A DNA stretch of 64,000 bases from Amnibacterium endophyticum (GCF_042680685.1 NZ_JBHUEA010000003.1:124001-188000), one strand, 5' to 3'; shown: positions 15,711 through 24,805, counted from the stretch's first letter. Program-made: numbers and translations. The notes: a model not told the origin generated them from the sequence alone.

Positions 15711-17033
15711 TCAGGCGGGGCGGCCGACCCGGAGCGGCAGCAGGAGCAGCAGGCCGACCAGCAGCACGACCACGATGCCGAGCATGCCGAAGGCGGTGGC
15801 GCCGAAGACCGCGGCGAAGAGGCCGAACATCGCGGGCGCGAGGAACGAGGCGGCGCGACCGGTCGTCTGGTAGAGGCCGAACAGCTCGCCCTCCGTCTCC
15901 GGCGTCGTCCAGCGTGACAGCAGCGAGCGGCTCGCGGACTGCGCCGGCCCCACGAAGGCCGTGAGCGCGAGCCCGGCGATCCAGAACACCGTCGGTCCGC
16001 CGTCCCGCAGCAGGAAGACGGCGAGGCCGGCGACGACGAGCCCGATCAGGGCGACGACGATCACCCGCTTCGGGCCCCACGCGTCGTCGAGGCGGCCGGA
16101 CAGCAGGGTGCTCACCCCCGCGACCACGTTCGCGGCGATGGCGAAGACGATCACCTCGCCGCTCGTGAACCCGAACACCTGCGCCGCGACGATGCCGCCG
16201 AAGGTGAAGACGCCGGTCAGGCCGTCCCGGAAGACCGCGGACGCGACGAGGAAGCCGAGCACGGTCCGGCGGTCCCGCCAGAGCGCGCCGATCAGCCGGA
16301 AGACGGCGCGGTAGGCGTCGAGCACGGCCGGCCGGCGCTCGGCGACCGCGGGGATCTCCGGGACGGCGAGCAGCACCGGCACGCTGAACACCGCCATCCA
16401 GACGGCGCACACCAGCGCGACGACCCGGATGTTCAGCCCGCCCTCCTCGGTCACGCCGAACAGGTGGGTCCCGCCCGCGATCAGGGTCGTGTAGACGAGC
16501 ACCAGCAGCACGATCCCGCCGAAGTACCCGGCGGCCCAGCCGAGCGCCGAGACCCGCCCGCGGGCGGCGGGCGGCGCCACGCGCGGCAGCATCGCGTTGT
16601 AGTTGACCGACGCGATCTCGAACACGAGCGTGCCGACCGACACGAGCACGACGCCGAGCACGAAGTACTCCGGGGCCCCGACGACGAGCGACATCGCCGC
16701 CATGGCGAGGACGACGACGAGGGTGGTCCCGGCGAGCCATCGCCGTCTCGCGCCTGCCGCGTCGGCGAGGCCGCCGAGCGCCGGGGCGAGCAGCGCGACC
16801 GCGATCCCGGCGATCGCGATGCCGAGGCTGAGGCCGCTCGTCAGCCCGGCCTGCGCGCGCACGTAGGCGGCGGAGCCCTCCTGCAGCGCCGGGTCCACGA
16901 AGTACCCGCTCGTCAGGTAGACGGTGAAGACGAAGGTGGTGATGACGGCGTTGAACGCGGCGCTGCCCCAGTCCCACGCGGCCCAGGCGAGCACGCGCCG
17001 GTCGGTCGAGCGCCGGGGGACGACAGCCGTCAT
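15711..17033 (-). CDS. MFS transporter, UMF1/Atg22-like
   Basis: Membrane protein of 440 residues with about 12 helices. WAAWDWGSAAFNAVITTFVF at the start and the central ALGWAAGYFGGIVLL are typical of the UMF1 (Atg22-like) branch of the major facilitator superfamily. Substrate unknown. TAGCCT followed by six bases and ATG on the minus strand suggests a leaderless transcript. Its 3' end meets the family A repeat. Confidence 0.82.
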   Translation of the reverse strand: MTAVVPRRSTDRRVLAWAAWDWGSAAFNAVITTFVFTVYLTSGYFVDPALQEGSAAYVRAQAGLTSGLSLGIAIAGIAVALLAPALGGLADAAGARRRWLAGTTLVVVLAMAAMSLVVGAPEYFVLGVVLVSVGTLVFEIASVNYNAMLPRVAPPAARGRVSALGWAAGYFGGIVLLVLVYTTLIAGGTHLFGVTEEGGLNIRVVALVCAVWMAVFSVPVLLAVPEIPAVAERRPAVLDAYRAVFRLIGALWRDRRTVLGFLVASAVFRDGLTGVFTFGGIVAAQVFGFTSGEVIVFAIAANVVAGVSTLLSGRLDDAWGPKRVIVVALIGLVVAGLAVFLLRDGGPTVFWIAGLALTAFVGPAQSASRSLLSRWTTPETEGELFGLYQTTGRAASFLAPAMFGLFAAVFGATAFGMLGIVVVLLVGLLLLLPLRVGRPA

Positions 17034-17159
17034 GGCGCCAGGCTAGGGAGCGGGCGCGGCCGGCGGCACCCCTCCAGCGGGGCGCCTCGGCGCGCGCTCG
17101 GCCCCAGTCAGGGAGCCGAGGCGCCACCGGAGCGCCGCGAGGAGGGAGAATCCTCGCTC

Positions 17160-18077
17160 GTGAGCGACACACGGGGTGCTGTGGAGACCGATCCCTCCGT
17201 CTGCTACCGGCATCCCGGTCGGCAGAGCTGGGTGCTGTGCCAGCGGTGCGGCAGGACGGTGTGCCCGGAGTGCCAGATCCAGGCGCCCGTCGGGGTGCAC
17301 TGCCCCGAGTGCGTCGCCGAGACCTCCGGCGCCGTCACCTGGCGCCCGAACAACGTCGCGCCGATCAAGCCCCAGCGCCGACGCCGGCAGGCGCAGCGGG
17401 TGCGCACGCTGCTGCAGCCCGCGGGCATCACCTGGAACGCGCCGACCGCGATGCTCGGCACCGCGATCGCGCTGTTCCTGATCGGCGCCTTCACCGACCT
17501 GCCGTTCCGCCTGCTCGCGGCGCTGCCCTCGGGCTTCGGGTCGCTGCTGCCGTTCCCCGAGCTGCAGCTGTGGCGCTACGTGACCGCCCCGTTCGTCAGC
17601 TCCGCGGGCTCGATCGGCTTCGGGTCGATCATCTTCTTCGCGCTGTCCGCCGTGTTCTTCTGGTTGAGCGCGCCGCAGCTGGACCGCATGCTCGGCACGC
17701 GCACGTTCCTGATCGTCGTCGGCGTCGCCAGCGTGGTCGGCAACGCCGCCACCGTGATCTCGGGCCAGCCGGGCCTCGGCCTGTACACGATCCTGTTCGG
17801 CTCGTTCGGCGCGCTGCTCGTGGCGGTCTGGGACGACCGGCAGGTGCGCAGCCAGATCCTGATCATGATCGCGGTCAACCTGCTGCTGTCGATCGTGCTC
17901 TCCGGCGGGCTCTCGCTGCCCGGGCTCGTCGGCGGCATCGTCGGCGGCGCCGGGGCCCTCTACCTGCTGCGCAGCGCGCCGAGCCACTGGAAGCCCCGCA
18001 CCCCGGCGCTGATCATCGGCGCGACGTGCGCCGGGCTGATCCTGGTCGCGGCGCTCCGCGGCGGCGTGCTCGGCTGA
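17160..18077 (+). CDS. Rhomboid-fold membrane protein lacking the protease catalytic residues
   Basis: Protein of 305 residues. The first 60 hold a zinc-finger-like region (CYRHPGRQSWVLCQRCGRTV, then CPEC twice), as in other actinobacterial rhomboids. The rest has six or more helices, with LQLWRYVTAPFV as in the rhomboid L1 entry. At the place of the active GxSG the sequence is GLYTILFGSFGALL, with no Ser in the motif, and the helix that should carry the catalytic His reads LVGGIVGGAGALYLL. It is therefore probably an inactive rhomboid-like protein. GTG 17160 follows GGAGGGAG at a good distance. Confidence 0.8.
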   Translation: MSDTRGAVETDPSVCYRHPGRQSWVLCQRCGRTVCPECQIQAPVGVHCPECVAETSGAVTWRPNNVAPIKPQRRRRQAQRVRTLLQPAGITWNAPTAMLGTAIALFLIGAFTDLPFRLLAALPSGFGSLLPFPELQLWRYVTAPFVSSAGSIGFGSIIFFALSAVFFWLSAPQLDRMLGTRTFLIVVGVASVVGNAATVISGQPGLGLYTILFGSFGALLVAVWDDRQVRSQILIMIAVNLLLSIVLSGGLSLPGLVGGIVGGAGALYLLRSAPSHWKPRTPALIIGATCAGLILVAALRGGVLG

Positions 18078-18085
18078 CCCGGCTC

Positions 18086-18175
18086 CGCCGGTCGCACCTC
18101 CACCCCGCCGGTCGAGGTGCGCCGAAGGAGCCTCGAGCGATGTCCTGAGGTCCTCGAAGGGACCACCCGGGGACC
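18086..18175. repeat. Palindromic intergenic repeat, family B copy 1
   Basis: GCACCTC (18094-18100) pairs with GAGGTGC (18114-18120), followed by a CCTCGAG-type end. A 28-base stretch starting at 18110 differs at only two positions from 62074-62101. It follows the rhomboid-like gene and may terminate it. Confidence 0.6.
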
Positions 18176-18201
18176 GTGGGAATGCCCGAGCCCGCTTCGA
18201 G

Positions 18202-18266
18202 TTGAGCACCAGTGGCTCAACTTGAAGGTGCGTCGACTGGACCTCTCAGGTGACGCGTCGTAGGGT
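18202..18266 (+). promoter_or_regulatory. dnaK promoter with HspR (HAIR-like) box
   Basis: TTGAG at 18202-18206, nine bases, CTCAA at 18216-18220 matches the core of the HAIR element (CTTGAGT-N7-ACTCAAG) bound by HspR; the arms extend by one more base pair (C/G). TGGACC at 18238-18243, 17 bases and TAGGGT at 18261-18266 make a plausible promoter. A further TTGAGT half-site at 18266-18271 overlaps the start of transcription. Confidence 0.75.
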
Positions 18267-18323
18267 TGAGTCATCACGACGCAAGTCGTGTGGAGACTTC
18301 ACCCGCAACAGAAGGAGCACCCC

Positions 18324-20183
18324 ATGGCACGTGCCGTCGGAATCGACCTCGGCACCACCAACTCGGTCGTGTCCGTCCTCGAGGGCGGCGACCCGACGGT
18401 CATCGCCAACGCGGAGGGCCTGCGCACCACCCCGTCGGTCGTCGCGTTCACGAAGGACGGCGACGTGCTGGTCGGCGAGACCGCCAAGCGCCAGGCCGTC
18501 ACGAACGTCGACCGCACCATCTCGTCCGTCAAGCGCCACATGGGCACGTCCTGGACGACCCAGGTCGACGGCAAGTCGTACACGCCGCAGGAGATCTCGG
18601 CGCGCATCCTCGGCAAGCTGAAGCGCGACGCCGAGCAGTACCTGGGCGACACCGTGACGGACGCGGTCATCACCGTCCCCGCCTACTTCAACGACGCGGA
18701 GCGCCAGTCGACGAAGGACGCGGGCGAGATCGCGGGCCTCAACGTGCTCCGCATCATCAACGAGCCGACCGCCGCGGCGCTCGCCTACGGCCTCGACAAG
18801 GGTCGCGAGGACGAGCTGATCCTGGTCTTCGACCTCGGCGGCGGCACCTTCGACGTGTCCCTGCTCGAGGTCGGCAAGGATGAGGGCTTCTCGACCATCC
18901 AGGTCCGCTCGACCGCCGGCGACAACCGCCTGGGCGGCGACGACTGGGACCAGCGGGTCGTCGACCACCTCATCAAGCGCTTCAAGGAGTCGACGGGCGT
19001 CGACGTCTCGAAGGACAAGATCGCGCTGCAGCGCCTCAAGGAGGCCGCGGAGCAGGCGAAGAAGGAGCTCTCCAGCTCCACCTCGACCTCCATCACGCTG
19101 CCCTACCTCTCCCTCACGGAGAACGGCCCGGCGAACCTCGACGAGACGCTGACCCGCGCCCAGTTCGAGAACATGACGGGCGACCTGCTCGACCGCACCC
19201 GCAAGCCGTTCGAGGACGTCATCCGCGAGGCCGGCGTCAAGGTGGGCGACATCGCGCACGTCGTGCTGGTCGGCGGCTCGACCCGCATGCCCGCGGTCTC
19301 CGAGCTGGTCAAGAAGCTGACCGGCGGCAAGGAGCCGAACAAGGGCGTGAACCCGGACGAGGTCGTCGCCGTGGGGGCCGCCCTGCAGGCCGGCGTGCTG
19401 CGCGGCGAGCGCAAGGACGTCCTGCTGATCGACGTCACCCCGCTGTCCCTCGGCATCGAGACCAAGGGCGGCATCATGACGAAGCTGATCGAGCGCAACA
19501 CGGCGATCCCGACCAAGCGCAGCGAGACCTTCACGACGGCCGACGACAACCAGCCGTCGGTGGCGATCCAGGTGTTCCAGGGCGAGCGCGAGTTCACCCG
19601 AGACAACAAGAACCTCGGCACCTTCGAGCTGACGGGCATCGCCCCGGCGCCCCGGGGCGTGCCGCAGGTCGAGGTCACCTTCGACATCGACGCGAACGGC
19701 ATCGTGCACGTGTCCGCGAAGGACAAGGGCACCGGCAAGGAGCAGTCGATGACCATCACCGGCGGGTCCAGCCTGCCGAAGGAGGACATCGAGCGCATGG
19801 TCCGCGAGGCGGAGGAGCACGCCGCCGAGGACAAGCGCCGCCGCGAGGCCGCCGAGGTCCGCAACTCCGGCGAGCAGCTCGTCTACTCGATCGAGAAGCT
19901 GATCAAGGACAACGACGACAAGCTGCCCGCCGACGTCAAGGACGAGGTGCAGGCCGACGTCGACGCGCTGAAGAGCGCGCTGGCCGGCGACGACGACGCG
20001 GCCGTGAAGACCGCGTTCGACAAGCTGAACGAGAGCCAGACCAAGCTGGGCCAGGCGATCTACGCGCAGTCGCAGCAGGAGCCGGGCGCGCCCGAGGGCG
20101 ACCAGCCGACCGCGTCGGAGTCGTCCGCGGACGACGAGGACGTGGTGGACGCCGAGGTCGTGGACGAGGACGACAAGCGATGA
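18324..20183 (+). CDS. dnaK: Molecular chaperone DnaK (Hsp70)
   Basis: Hsp70 of 619 residues. The nucleotide-binding domain starts AVGIDLGTTNSVVSVLEGG and contains IINEPTAAALAYG and VFDLGGGTFDVSLLEVG; the substrate-binding domain begins after the linker DVLLIDVTPLSLGIETKGG. The Glu/Asp-rich tail ends VVDEDDKR. RBS GAAGGAG precedes the ATG. First gene of dnaK-grpE-dnaJ-hspR; in actinobacteria DnaK also acts as corepressor with HspR. Confidence 0.97.
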   Translation: MARAVGIDLGTTNSVVSVLEGGDPTVIANAEGLRTTPSVVAFTKDGDVLVGETAKRQAVTNVDRTISSVKRHMGTSWTTQVDGKSYTPQEISARILGKLKRDAEQYLGDTVTDAVITVPAYFNDAERQSTKDAGEIAGLNVLRIINEPTAAALAYGLDKGREDELILVFDLGGGTFDVSLLEVGKDEGFSTIQVRSTAGDNRLGGDDWDQRVVDHLIKRFKESTGVDVSKDKIALQRLKEAAEQAKKELSSSTSTSITLPYLSLTENGPANLDETLTRAQFENMTGDLLDRTRKPFEDVIREAGVKVGDIAHVVLVGGSTRMPAVSELVKKLTGGKEPNKGVNPDEVVAVGAALQAGVLRGERKDVLLIDVTPLSLGIETKGGIMTKLIERNTAIPTKRSETFTTADDNQPSVAIQVFQGEREFTRDNKNLGTFELTGIAPAPRGVPQVEVTFDIDANGIVHVSAKDKGTGKEQSMTITGGSSLPKEDIERMVREAEEHAAEDKRRREAAEVRNSGEQLVYSIEKLIKDNDDKLPADVKDEVQADVDALKSALAGDDDAAVKTAFDKLNESQTKLGQAIYAQSQQEPGAPEGDQPTASESSADDEDVVDAEVVDEDDKR

Positions 20184-20776
20184 CCGACGAGAACCGCGAG
20201 CCGGAGGGGGCGCCGGGCGACGGCGCCCCCGAGGGGCAGCAGCCCGAGTCGGAGTTCATCGCCGCCGAGGGGCCGGACGTCGAGACGTCGCTGACGGACG
20301 CGGACGAGGCCTTCCTGGACGGCGCCGGCGACATGCCGGCGGAGTCGGCGGGCGCGCAGCAGGAGGACGAGCACCTCGCCGACCTGCGTCGCGTGAGCGC
20401 CGAGTACGCGAACTACCGCCGCCGCACGGAGCGGGAGCGCGAGGCCATCAAGGAGCGCGCGACCGGCGACGCCGCGCGCGCGATCCTGCCGGTGCTCGAC
20501 GACCTCGACCGGGCGGAGGCGCACGGCGACCTCGCCGAGGGCGGCCCGCTGACCGCGATCGCGCAGAAGCTGCGCGCCGCGGGCGGCCGGCTCGGCCTCG
20601 TGCCGTTCGGCGAGAAGGGCGAGGCGTTCGACCCGCACCAGCACGACGCGATCTTCCAGCGGGAGAGCGCGGACGCGACGGCGCCGACGATCTCGGACGT
20701 CGTGGAGCGCGGCTACCGCATCGGCGACACCGTGATCCGGGCGGCCAAGGTCGTCGTCGAGACCCCGGCGGGCTGA
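20180..20776 (+). CDS. grpE: Nucleotide exchange factor GrpE
   Basis: GrpE of 198 residues. An acidic disordered start (to about residue 65) is followed by the coiled-coil ADLRRVSAEYANYRRRTERE and the beta domain ending VIRAAKVVVETPAG. It releases ADP from DnaK. The ATG overlaps the dnaK stop (ATGA). Confidence 0.96.
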   Translation: MTDENREPEGAPGDGAPEGQQPESEFIAAEGPDVETSLTDADEAFLDGAGDMPAESAGAQQEDEHLADLRRVSAEYANYRRRTEREREAIKERATGDAARAILPVLDDLDRAEAHGDLAEGGPLTAIAQKLRAAGGRLGLVPFGEKGEAFDPHQHDAIFQRESADATAPTISDVVERGYRIGDTVIRAAKVVVETPAG

Positions 20777-20779
20777 CCC

Positions 20780-21769
20780 GTGGCGAGTCAGGACTGGTTC
20801 GAGAAGGACTTCTACCGGGTCCTCGGCGTGGACAAGTCCATCTCGCAGGCGGACCTGAAGAAGGCCTACCGGAAGCTCGCGCGGCAGTACCACCCGGACT
20901 CCAACCCGGGGGACACGGCCGCGGAGGCCCGCTTCAAGGAGATCTCCGAGGCCTACAGCGTGCTGTCGGACGAGCAGCAGCGGCAGGAGTACGACCAGAT
21001 CCGCGCCATGGGCTCCGGCGCCCGCTTCACGGCGGGCGGCGGGGGCTCGGGCGGCGGCCAGGGGTTCGAGGACGTGTTCGGCGGCCTGTTCGGCCAGGGC
21101 GCCCGTCGCGGGCAGCAGACCCGCGGCGGGGGCTTCGAGGACGTCTTCGGAGGGCTGTTCGGCGGCGGGGGCGGCTACGGCCAGCCGTCGGGCGGGTTCC
21201 GGGGCTTCGGCGGCCCGACGCCCGGCCGGGACGTGACCGCGACGACCTCCATCGACTTCCTGACCGCGACGCGGGGCGACACCGTCACGCTGTCCGGCGG
21301 GGAGGGGCGGCCGATCCAGGTCCGCATCCCGGCCGGCGTGACCGACGGTAAGAAGCTGAAGCTGCGGGGCAAGGGCGAGCCGAGCCCCGACGGCGGCCAG
21401 GCGGGCGACCTGGTGCTGACGGTGCGGGTCGACAAGCACCCGGTCTTCGAGCGGGACGGCCTGAACCTGAGGGTGAACGTGCCGGTGACGTTCGCGGAGG
21501 CGGCGCTCGGGGCGACGATCGAGGTGCCGACCCTCGGCGGGGACCCGGTGCGGCTGAAGGTCGCGCCCGGCACCTCGAGCGGCCGCGTGCTGCGGGTGAA
21601 GGGGCGCGGCGTCACGACGTCGAAGGGCTCCGGCGACCTGCTGGCGCGGATCGAGGTGGCGGTGCCCTCGCACCTGTCGGGTGCGCAGCGGGAGGCGCTC
21701 GACGCCTTCGTCGCGGCGGGCACCGGCGAGAACCCCCGCGGCGACCTCCTGGCGAAGGCCCGCGGATGA
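20780..21769 (+). CDS. dnaJ: DnaJ-type co-chaperone without zinc finger
   Basis: Hsp40 of 329 residues. The J domain has YHPDSNPGD with the HPD tripeptide, followed by a long Gly/Phe-rich region with two near-repeats (GFEDVFGGLFG) and then the two C-terminal beta domains. The four CxxCxGxG zinc repeats of classical DnaJ are absent, and the protein has no cysteine, so it is a type II (CbpA-like) protein sitting in the dnaJ position. GTG start three bases after grpE. Confidence 0.93.
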   Translation: MASQDWFEKDFYRVLGVDKSISQADLKKAYRKLARQYHPDSNPGDTAAEARFKEISEAYSVLSDEQQRQEYDQIRAMGSGARFTAGGGGSGGGQGFEDVFGGLFGQGARRGQQTRGGGFEDVFGGLFGGGGGYGQPSGGFRGFGGPTPGRDVTATTSIDFLTATRGDTVTLSGGEGRPIQVRIPAGVTDGKKLKLRGKGEPSPDGGQAGDLVLTVRVDKHPVFERDGLNLRVNVPVTFAEAALGATIEVPTLGGDPVRLKVAPGTSSGRVLRVKGRGVTTSKGSGDLLARIEVAVPSHLSGAQREALDAFVAAGTGENPRGDLLAKARG

Positions 21770-21781
21770 TGCTGCACCGTC

Positions 21782-21825
21782 GGTCGAGGTGCGGAGCGCA
21801 GCTGCGCTCGCACCTCGACCAGCGG
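21782..21825. repeat. Palindromic intergenic repeat, family B copy 2
   Basis: GGTCGAGGTGC (21782-21792) pairs with GCACCTCGACC (21810-21820), and the inner GAGCGCAG/CTGCGCTC continues the stem with one bulge. The 23 bases 21803-21825 are identical to a stretch near 62036-62058. It lies between dnaJ and hspR and could lower read-through into hspR. Confidence 0.75.
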
Positions 21826-21845
21826 ACGGGTCGGGGGAGGCGCTG

Positions 21846-22256
21846 ATGGACGCGGACGACCCCGTCTTCCCGATCGCCGCGGCCGCGGAGCTGGCCGGGA
21901 TGCACCCGCAGACGCTGCGGCAGTACGACCGGCTCGGGCTGGTCGTCCCGCAGCGCACGGCCGGGCGCTCGCGCCGCTACTCGCTGCGCGACGTGGCGCA
22001 GCTGCGCGAGGTGCAGCGGCTCTCCGGCGAGGGCGTGTCCCTCGAGGGGATCCGGCGCGTGCTCGACCTCGAGAACGAGGTCGTCGCGCTGCGGGACCGC
22101 GTCCGCCGGCTCGAGCAGGCGCTCGCGAACGAGCTGCTGAACCGCCCGGGGAACCGCGTCTTCGCGTCCTCCGCGCAGGGCGACGTCGTGCCGCTGCGCC
22201 AGGGCGTGCGGGCGCAGCGCCGCACCGAGCTGGTCGTCTGGCGGCCGCAGGAATAG
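21846..22256 (+). CDS. hspR: MerR-family heat-shock repressor HspR
   Basis: Repressor of 136 residues with a MerR-type winged helix: AAELAGMHPQTLRQYDRLGL, then RSRRYSLRDVAQLREVQRLS. A coiled coil VVALRDRVRRLEQALANEL follows. In Streptomyces HspR binds HAIR boxes together with DnaK. HAIR-like boxes are found here before dnaK and right after this gene, before clpB. GGGGGAGG precedes the ATG. Confidence 0.93.
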   Translation: MDADDPVFPIAAAAELAGMHPQTLRQYDRLGLVVPQRTAGRSRRYSLRDVAQLREVQRLSGEGVSLEGIRRVLDLENEVVALRDRVRRLEQALANELLNRPGNRVFASSAQGDVVPLRQGVRAQRRTELVVWRPQE

Positions 22257-22259
22257 CAC

Positions 22260-22278
22260 CTGAGCGCCATGCGCTCAA
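22260..22278 (+). promoter_or_regulatory. HspR (HAIR-like) box before clpB
   Basis: CTGAG at 22260-22264 and CTCAA at 22274-22278 are separated by nine bases, the same spacing as in the dnaK box, and sit inside the palindrome TGAGCGC-CAT-GCGCTCA. It lies four bases after the hspR stop and 40 bases before the clpB start, so clpB probably has its own HspR-controlled promoter. Confidence 0.7.
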
Positions 22279-22317
22279 CTTCACGAAGACCTGTCCGAGC
22301 ACGTCGAAGGAGTCCAC

Positions 22318-24489
22318 ATGGCGAACATGCGAGGGGCGCAGCCGCCCCAGGAGAAGGCGAAGACCGCGCTCGAGCAGTACGGGATCGACCTGACGGCGAT
22401 CGCGCGGGCCGGCAAGCTGGACCCGGTGATCGGGCGGGACGCCGAGATCCGACGGGTCAGCCAGGTGCTCACCCGCCGCACGAAGAACAACCCGGTGCTC
22501 ATCGGCGAGCCCGGCGTCGGCAAGACCGCGGTGGTCGAGGGGCTCGCCCAGCGCATCGTCGCGGGCGACGTCGCCGACAGCCTGAAGGACAAGCGGCTCG
22601 TCTCGCTCGACCTCTCGGCGCTCGTGGCCGGCGCGAAGTACCGGGGCGAGTTCGAGGAGCGGTTGAAGGCCGTGCTCGGCGAGATCGACGCCTCCGACGG
22701 GCGCATCATCACCTTCATCGACGAGCTGCACACCCTGATGGGCGCGGGCGGCGGCGAGGGCAGCGTGGCGGCCGCGAACATGCTGAAGCCGATGCTGGCG
22801 CGCGGCGAGCTGCGGATGATCGGCGCGACGACCCTCAACGAGTACCGCGAGTACATCGAGAAGGACGCCGCGCTCGAGCGGCGCTTCCAGCAGGTCTTCG
22901 TGGGTGAGCCGACCGTCGACGACACCGTCGCGATCCTCCGCGGCCTGAAGGAGCGCTACGAGGCGCACCACAAGGTCGCCATCGCGGACTCGGCGCTCGT
23001 CGCCTCCGCGGCGCTGTCGAACCGCTACATCACCGCCCGGCAGCTGCCCGACAAGGCCATCGACCTGATCGACGAGGCCGCGAGCCGGCTGCGGATGGAG
23101 ATCGACAGCGCACCGGTCGAGATCGACGAGCTGCGGCGCTCCGTCGACCGGTTGAAGCTCGAGGAGCTGGCCCTCAAGCGCGAGAAGGACGACGCCTCCC
23201 GCGCCCGGCTCGAGCGGCTGCGGGAGGACCTCGCGAAGCGGGAGTCGAACCTGAAGGAGCTGCAGGCCAGGTGGGAGCGCGAGCGCGCCGACCTCAACCG
23301 GGTCGGGAACCTGAAGGAGAAGGTCGACGCGCTGCGCATGCGCGCCGAGCGGGCGCAGCGCGAGGGCAACCTGGAGGAGGCGTCCCGCCTGCTCTACGGG
23401 GAGATCCCGGTGATCGAGCGGGAGCTCGCCGCCGCCGAGCAGGCGGAGGAGCGCGAGGACCAGCCCCGCATGGTGAACGAGCAGGTCACCGACGAGGACA
23501 TCGCGAACGTCGTCGCGCAGTGGACCGGCATCCCGGTGGGGCGTCTGCTGCAGGGCGAGACCCAGAAGCTGCTGAACCTCGAGACCGAGCTCGGCCGGCG
23601 GCTGATCGGGCAGAAGCCCGCGGTCCGTGCCGTCGCCGACGCGGTGCGGCGCACGCGCGCGGGCATCGCGGACGGCGCGCGACCGCAGGGCTCCTTCCTG
23701 TTCCTCGGCCCGACGGGGGTCGGCAAGACCGAGCTGGCACGGGCGCTCGCGGAGTTCCTCTTCGACGACGAGCGCGCGATGGTGCGCATCGACATGAGCG
23801 AGTACGGCGAGAAGTTCGCGGTCTCGCGGCTGGTCGGCGCCCCTCCCGGGTACGTCGGCTACGAGCAGGGCGGCCAGCTGACGGAGGCGGTTCGCCGCCG
23901 CCCCTACAGCGTGATCCTGCTCGACGAGGTCGAGAAGGCGCACCCGGAGGTGTTCGACATCCTGCTGCAGGTGCTCGACGACGGGCGCCTCACCGACGGG
24001 CAGGGCCGCACCGTCGACTTCCGGAACACGATCCTGATCCTCACCTCGAACCTCGGTAGCCAGTACCTGACCGACCCCTCCCTCTCCGAGTCGCAGAAGG
24101 AGGAGACGGTGCAGGCGATGGTGCGGCAGGCCTTCAAGCCCGAGTTCGTGAACCGGCTGGACGACATCGTCGTGTTCCAGGCGCTGACGGAGGAGGACCT
24201 GGGGCAGATCGTCGAGCTGTACATCGACCGGCTGGGGCGGCGCCTCGCGGACCGGCGCCTGTCGCTCGCGGTGACCCCGGAGGCACGGGCGTGGCTCGCC
24301 GAGCGCGGGTTCGACCCGCTGTACGGCGCCCGCCCGCTGCGGCGGCTCATGCAGCGCGAGATCGACGACCGCCTTGCACGGGCGCTGCTCGCCGGCGAGG
24401 TGCGCGACGGCGACACCGTCCGGGTCGACGTCGCCCCGCTCGGCGACGAGCTGTCGGTGGGTCGCTTCGAGGTCGCCGTCGGCTCCTGA
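22318..24489 (+). CDS. clpB: ClpB-type disaggregase without N domain
   Basis: Hsp100 ATPase of 723 residues that works with DnaK to resolve aggregates. Two AAA+ modules are present: Walker A GEPGVGKT near residue 63 and GPTGVGKT near 464. Between them a coiled-coil M domain (roughly residues 280-400) marks it as ClpB rather than ClpA/C. It starts only 20 residues before the NBD1 region ALEQYGIDLTAIARAGKLDP, so the usual N domain of about 140 residues is missing. The RBS AAGGAG supports the ATG at 22318, so this is the native form. Confidence 0.94.
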   Translation: MANMRGAQPPQEKAKTALEQYGIDLTAIARAGKLDPVIGRDAEIRRVSQVLTRRTKNNPVLIGEPGVGKTAVVEGLAQRIVAGDVADSLKDKRLVSLDLSALVAGAKYRGEFEERLKAVLGEIDASDGRIITFIDELHTLMGAGGGEGSVAAANMLKPMLARGELRMIGATTLNEYREYIEKDAALERRFQQVFVGEPTVDDTVAILRGLKERYEAHHKVAIADSALVASAALSNRYITARQLPDKAIDLIDEAASRLRMEIDSAPVEIDELRRSVDRLKLEELALKREKDDASRARLERLREDLAKRESNLKELQARWERERADLNRVGNLKEKVDALRMRAERAQREGNLEEASRLLYGEIPVIERELAAAEQAEEREDQPRMVNEQVTDEDIANVVAQWTGIPVGRLLQGETQKLLNLETELGRRLIGQKPAVRAVADAVRRTRAGIADGARPQGSFLFLGPTGVGKTELARALAEFLFDDERAMVRIDMSEYGEKFAVSRLVGAPPGYVGYEQGGQLTEAVRRRPYSVILLDEVEKAHPEVFDILLQVLDDGRLTDGQGRTVDFRNTILILTSNLGSQYLTDPSLSESQKEETVQAMVRQAFKPEFVNRLDDIVVFQALTEEDLGQIVELYIDRLGRRLADRRLSLAVTPEARAWLAERGFDPLYGARPLRRLMQREIDDRLARALLAGEVRDGDTVRVDVAPLGDELSVGRFEVAVGS

Positions 24490-24503
24490 GCCGCGGAGGA
24501 GGC

Positions 24504-24800
24504 GTGCTGGAGGTCGTCGGGGTCGCGCTGCTCGTCGTCGCCGTGCTGGGCGGGCTCGCCGTCGGGCCGTGGCTGGTCGCCGCGCTCGTCGCGCGACGGC
24601 GGCGGCAGCCCGACCTCGTCGTCGTCTTCGGTCGACGGGCGTCGACCTCCGCGCTCGTGCTCGGGGTGCTCGCGGTGCTGTTCTCGATCGGCCGGCTGCT
24701 CGGCGGCGTCCCGCTGACGGCGGGGCTGGTGGGCCTCGGCGCGGCGGGACTGCTGCTCGTCGCCGCTGGCGTCGCCCTCCGCCGCCTGCCCCTCGCGTGA
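24504..24800 (+). CDS. Small hypothetical membrane protein
   Basis: Protein of 98 residues with three hydrophobic segments (about residues 3-27, 46-63, 70-90) and a basic loop ARRRRQP between the first two. No domain recognised. GTG 24504 follows a strong GGAGGAGG. It lies 14 bases after clpB and may share its transcript. Confidence 0.6.
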   Translation: MLEVVGVALLVVAVLGGLAVGPWLVAALVARRRRQPDLVVVFGRRASTSALVLGVLAVLFSIGRLLGGVPLTAGLVGLGAAGLLLVAAGVALRRLPLA

Positions 24801-24805
24801 AGCGG

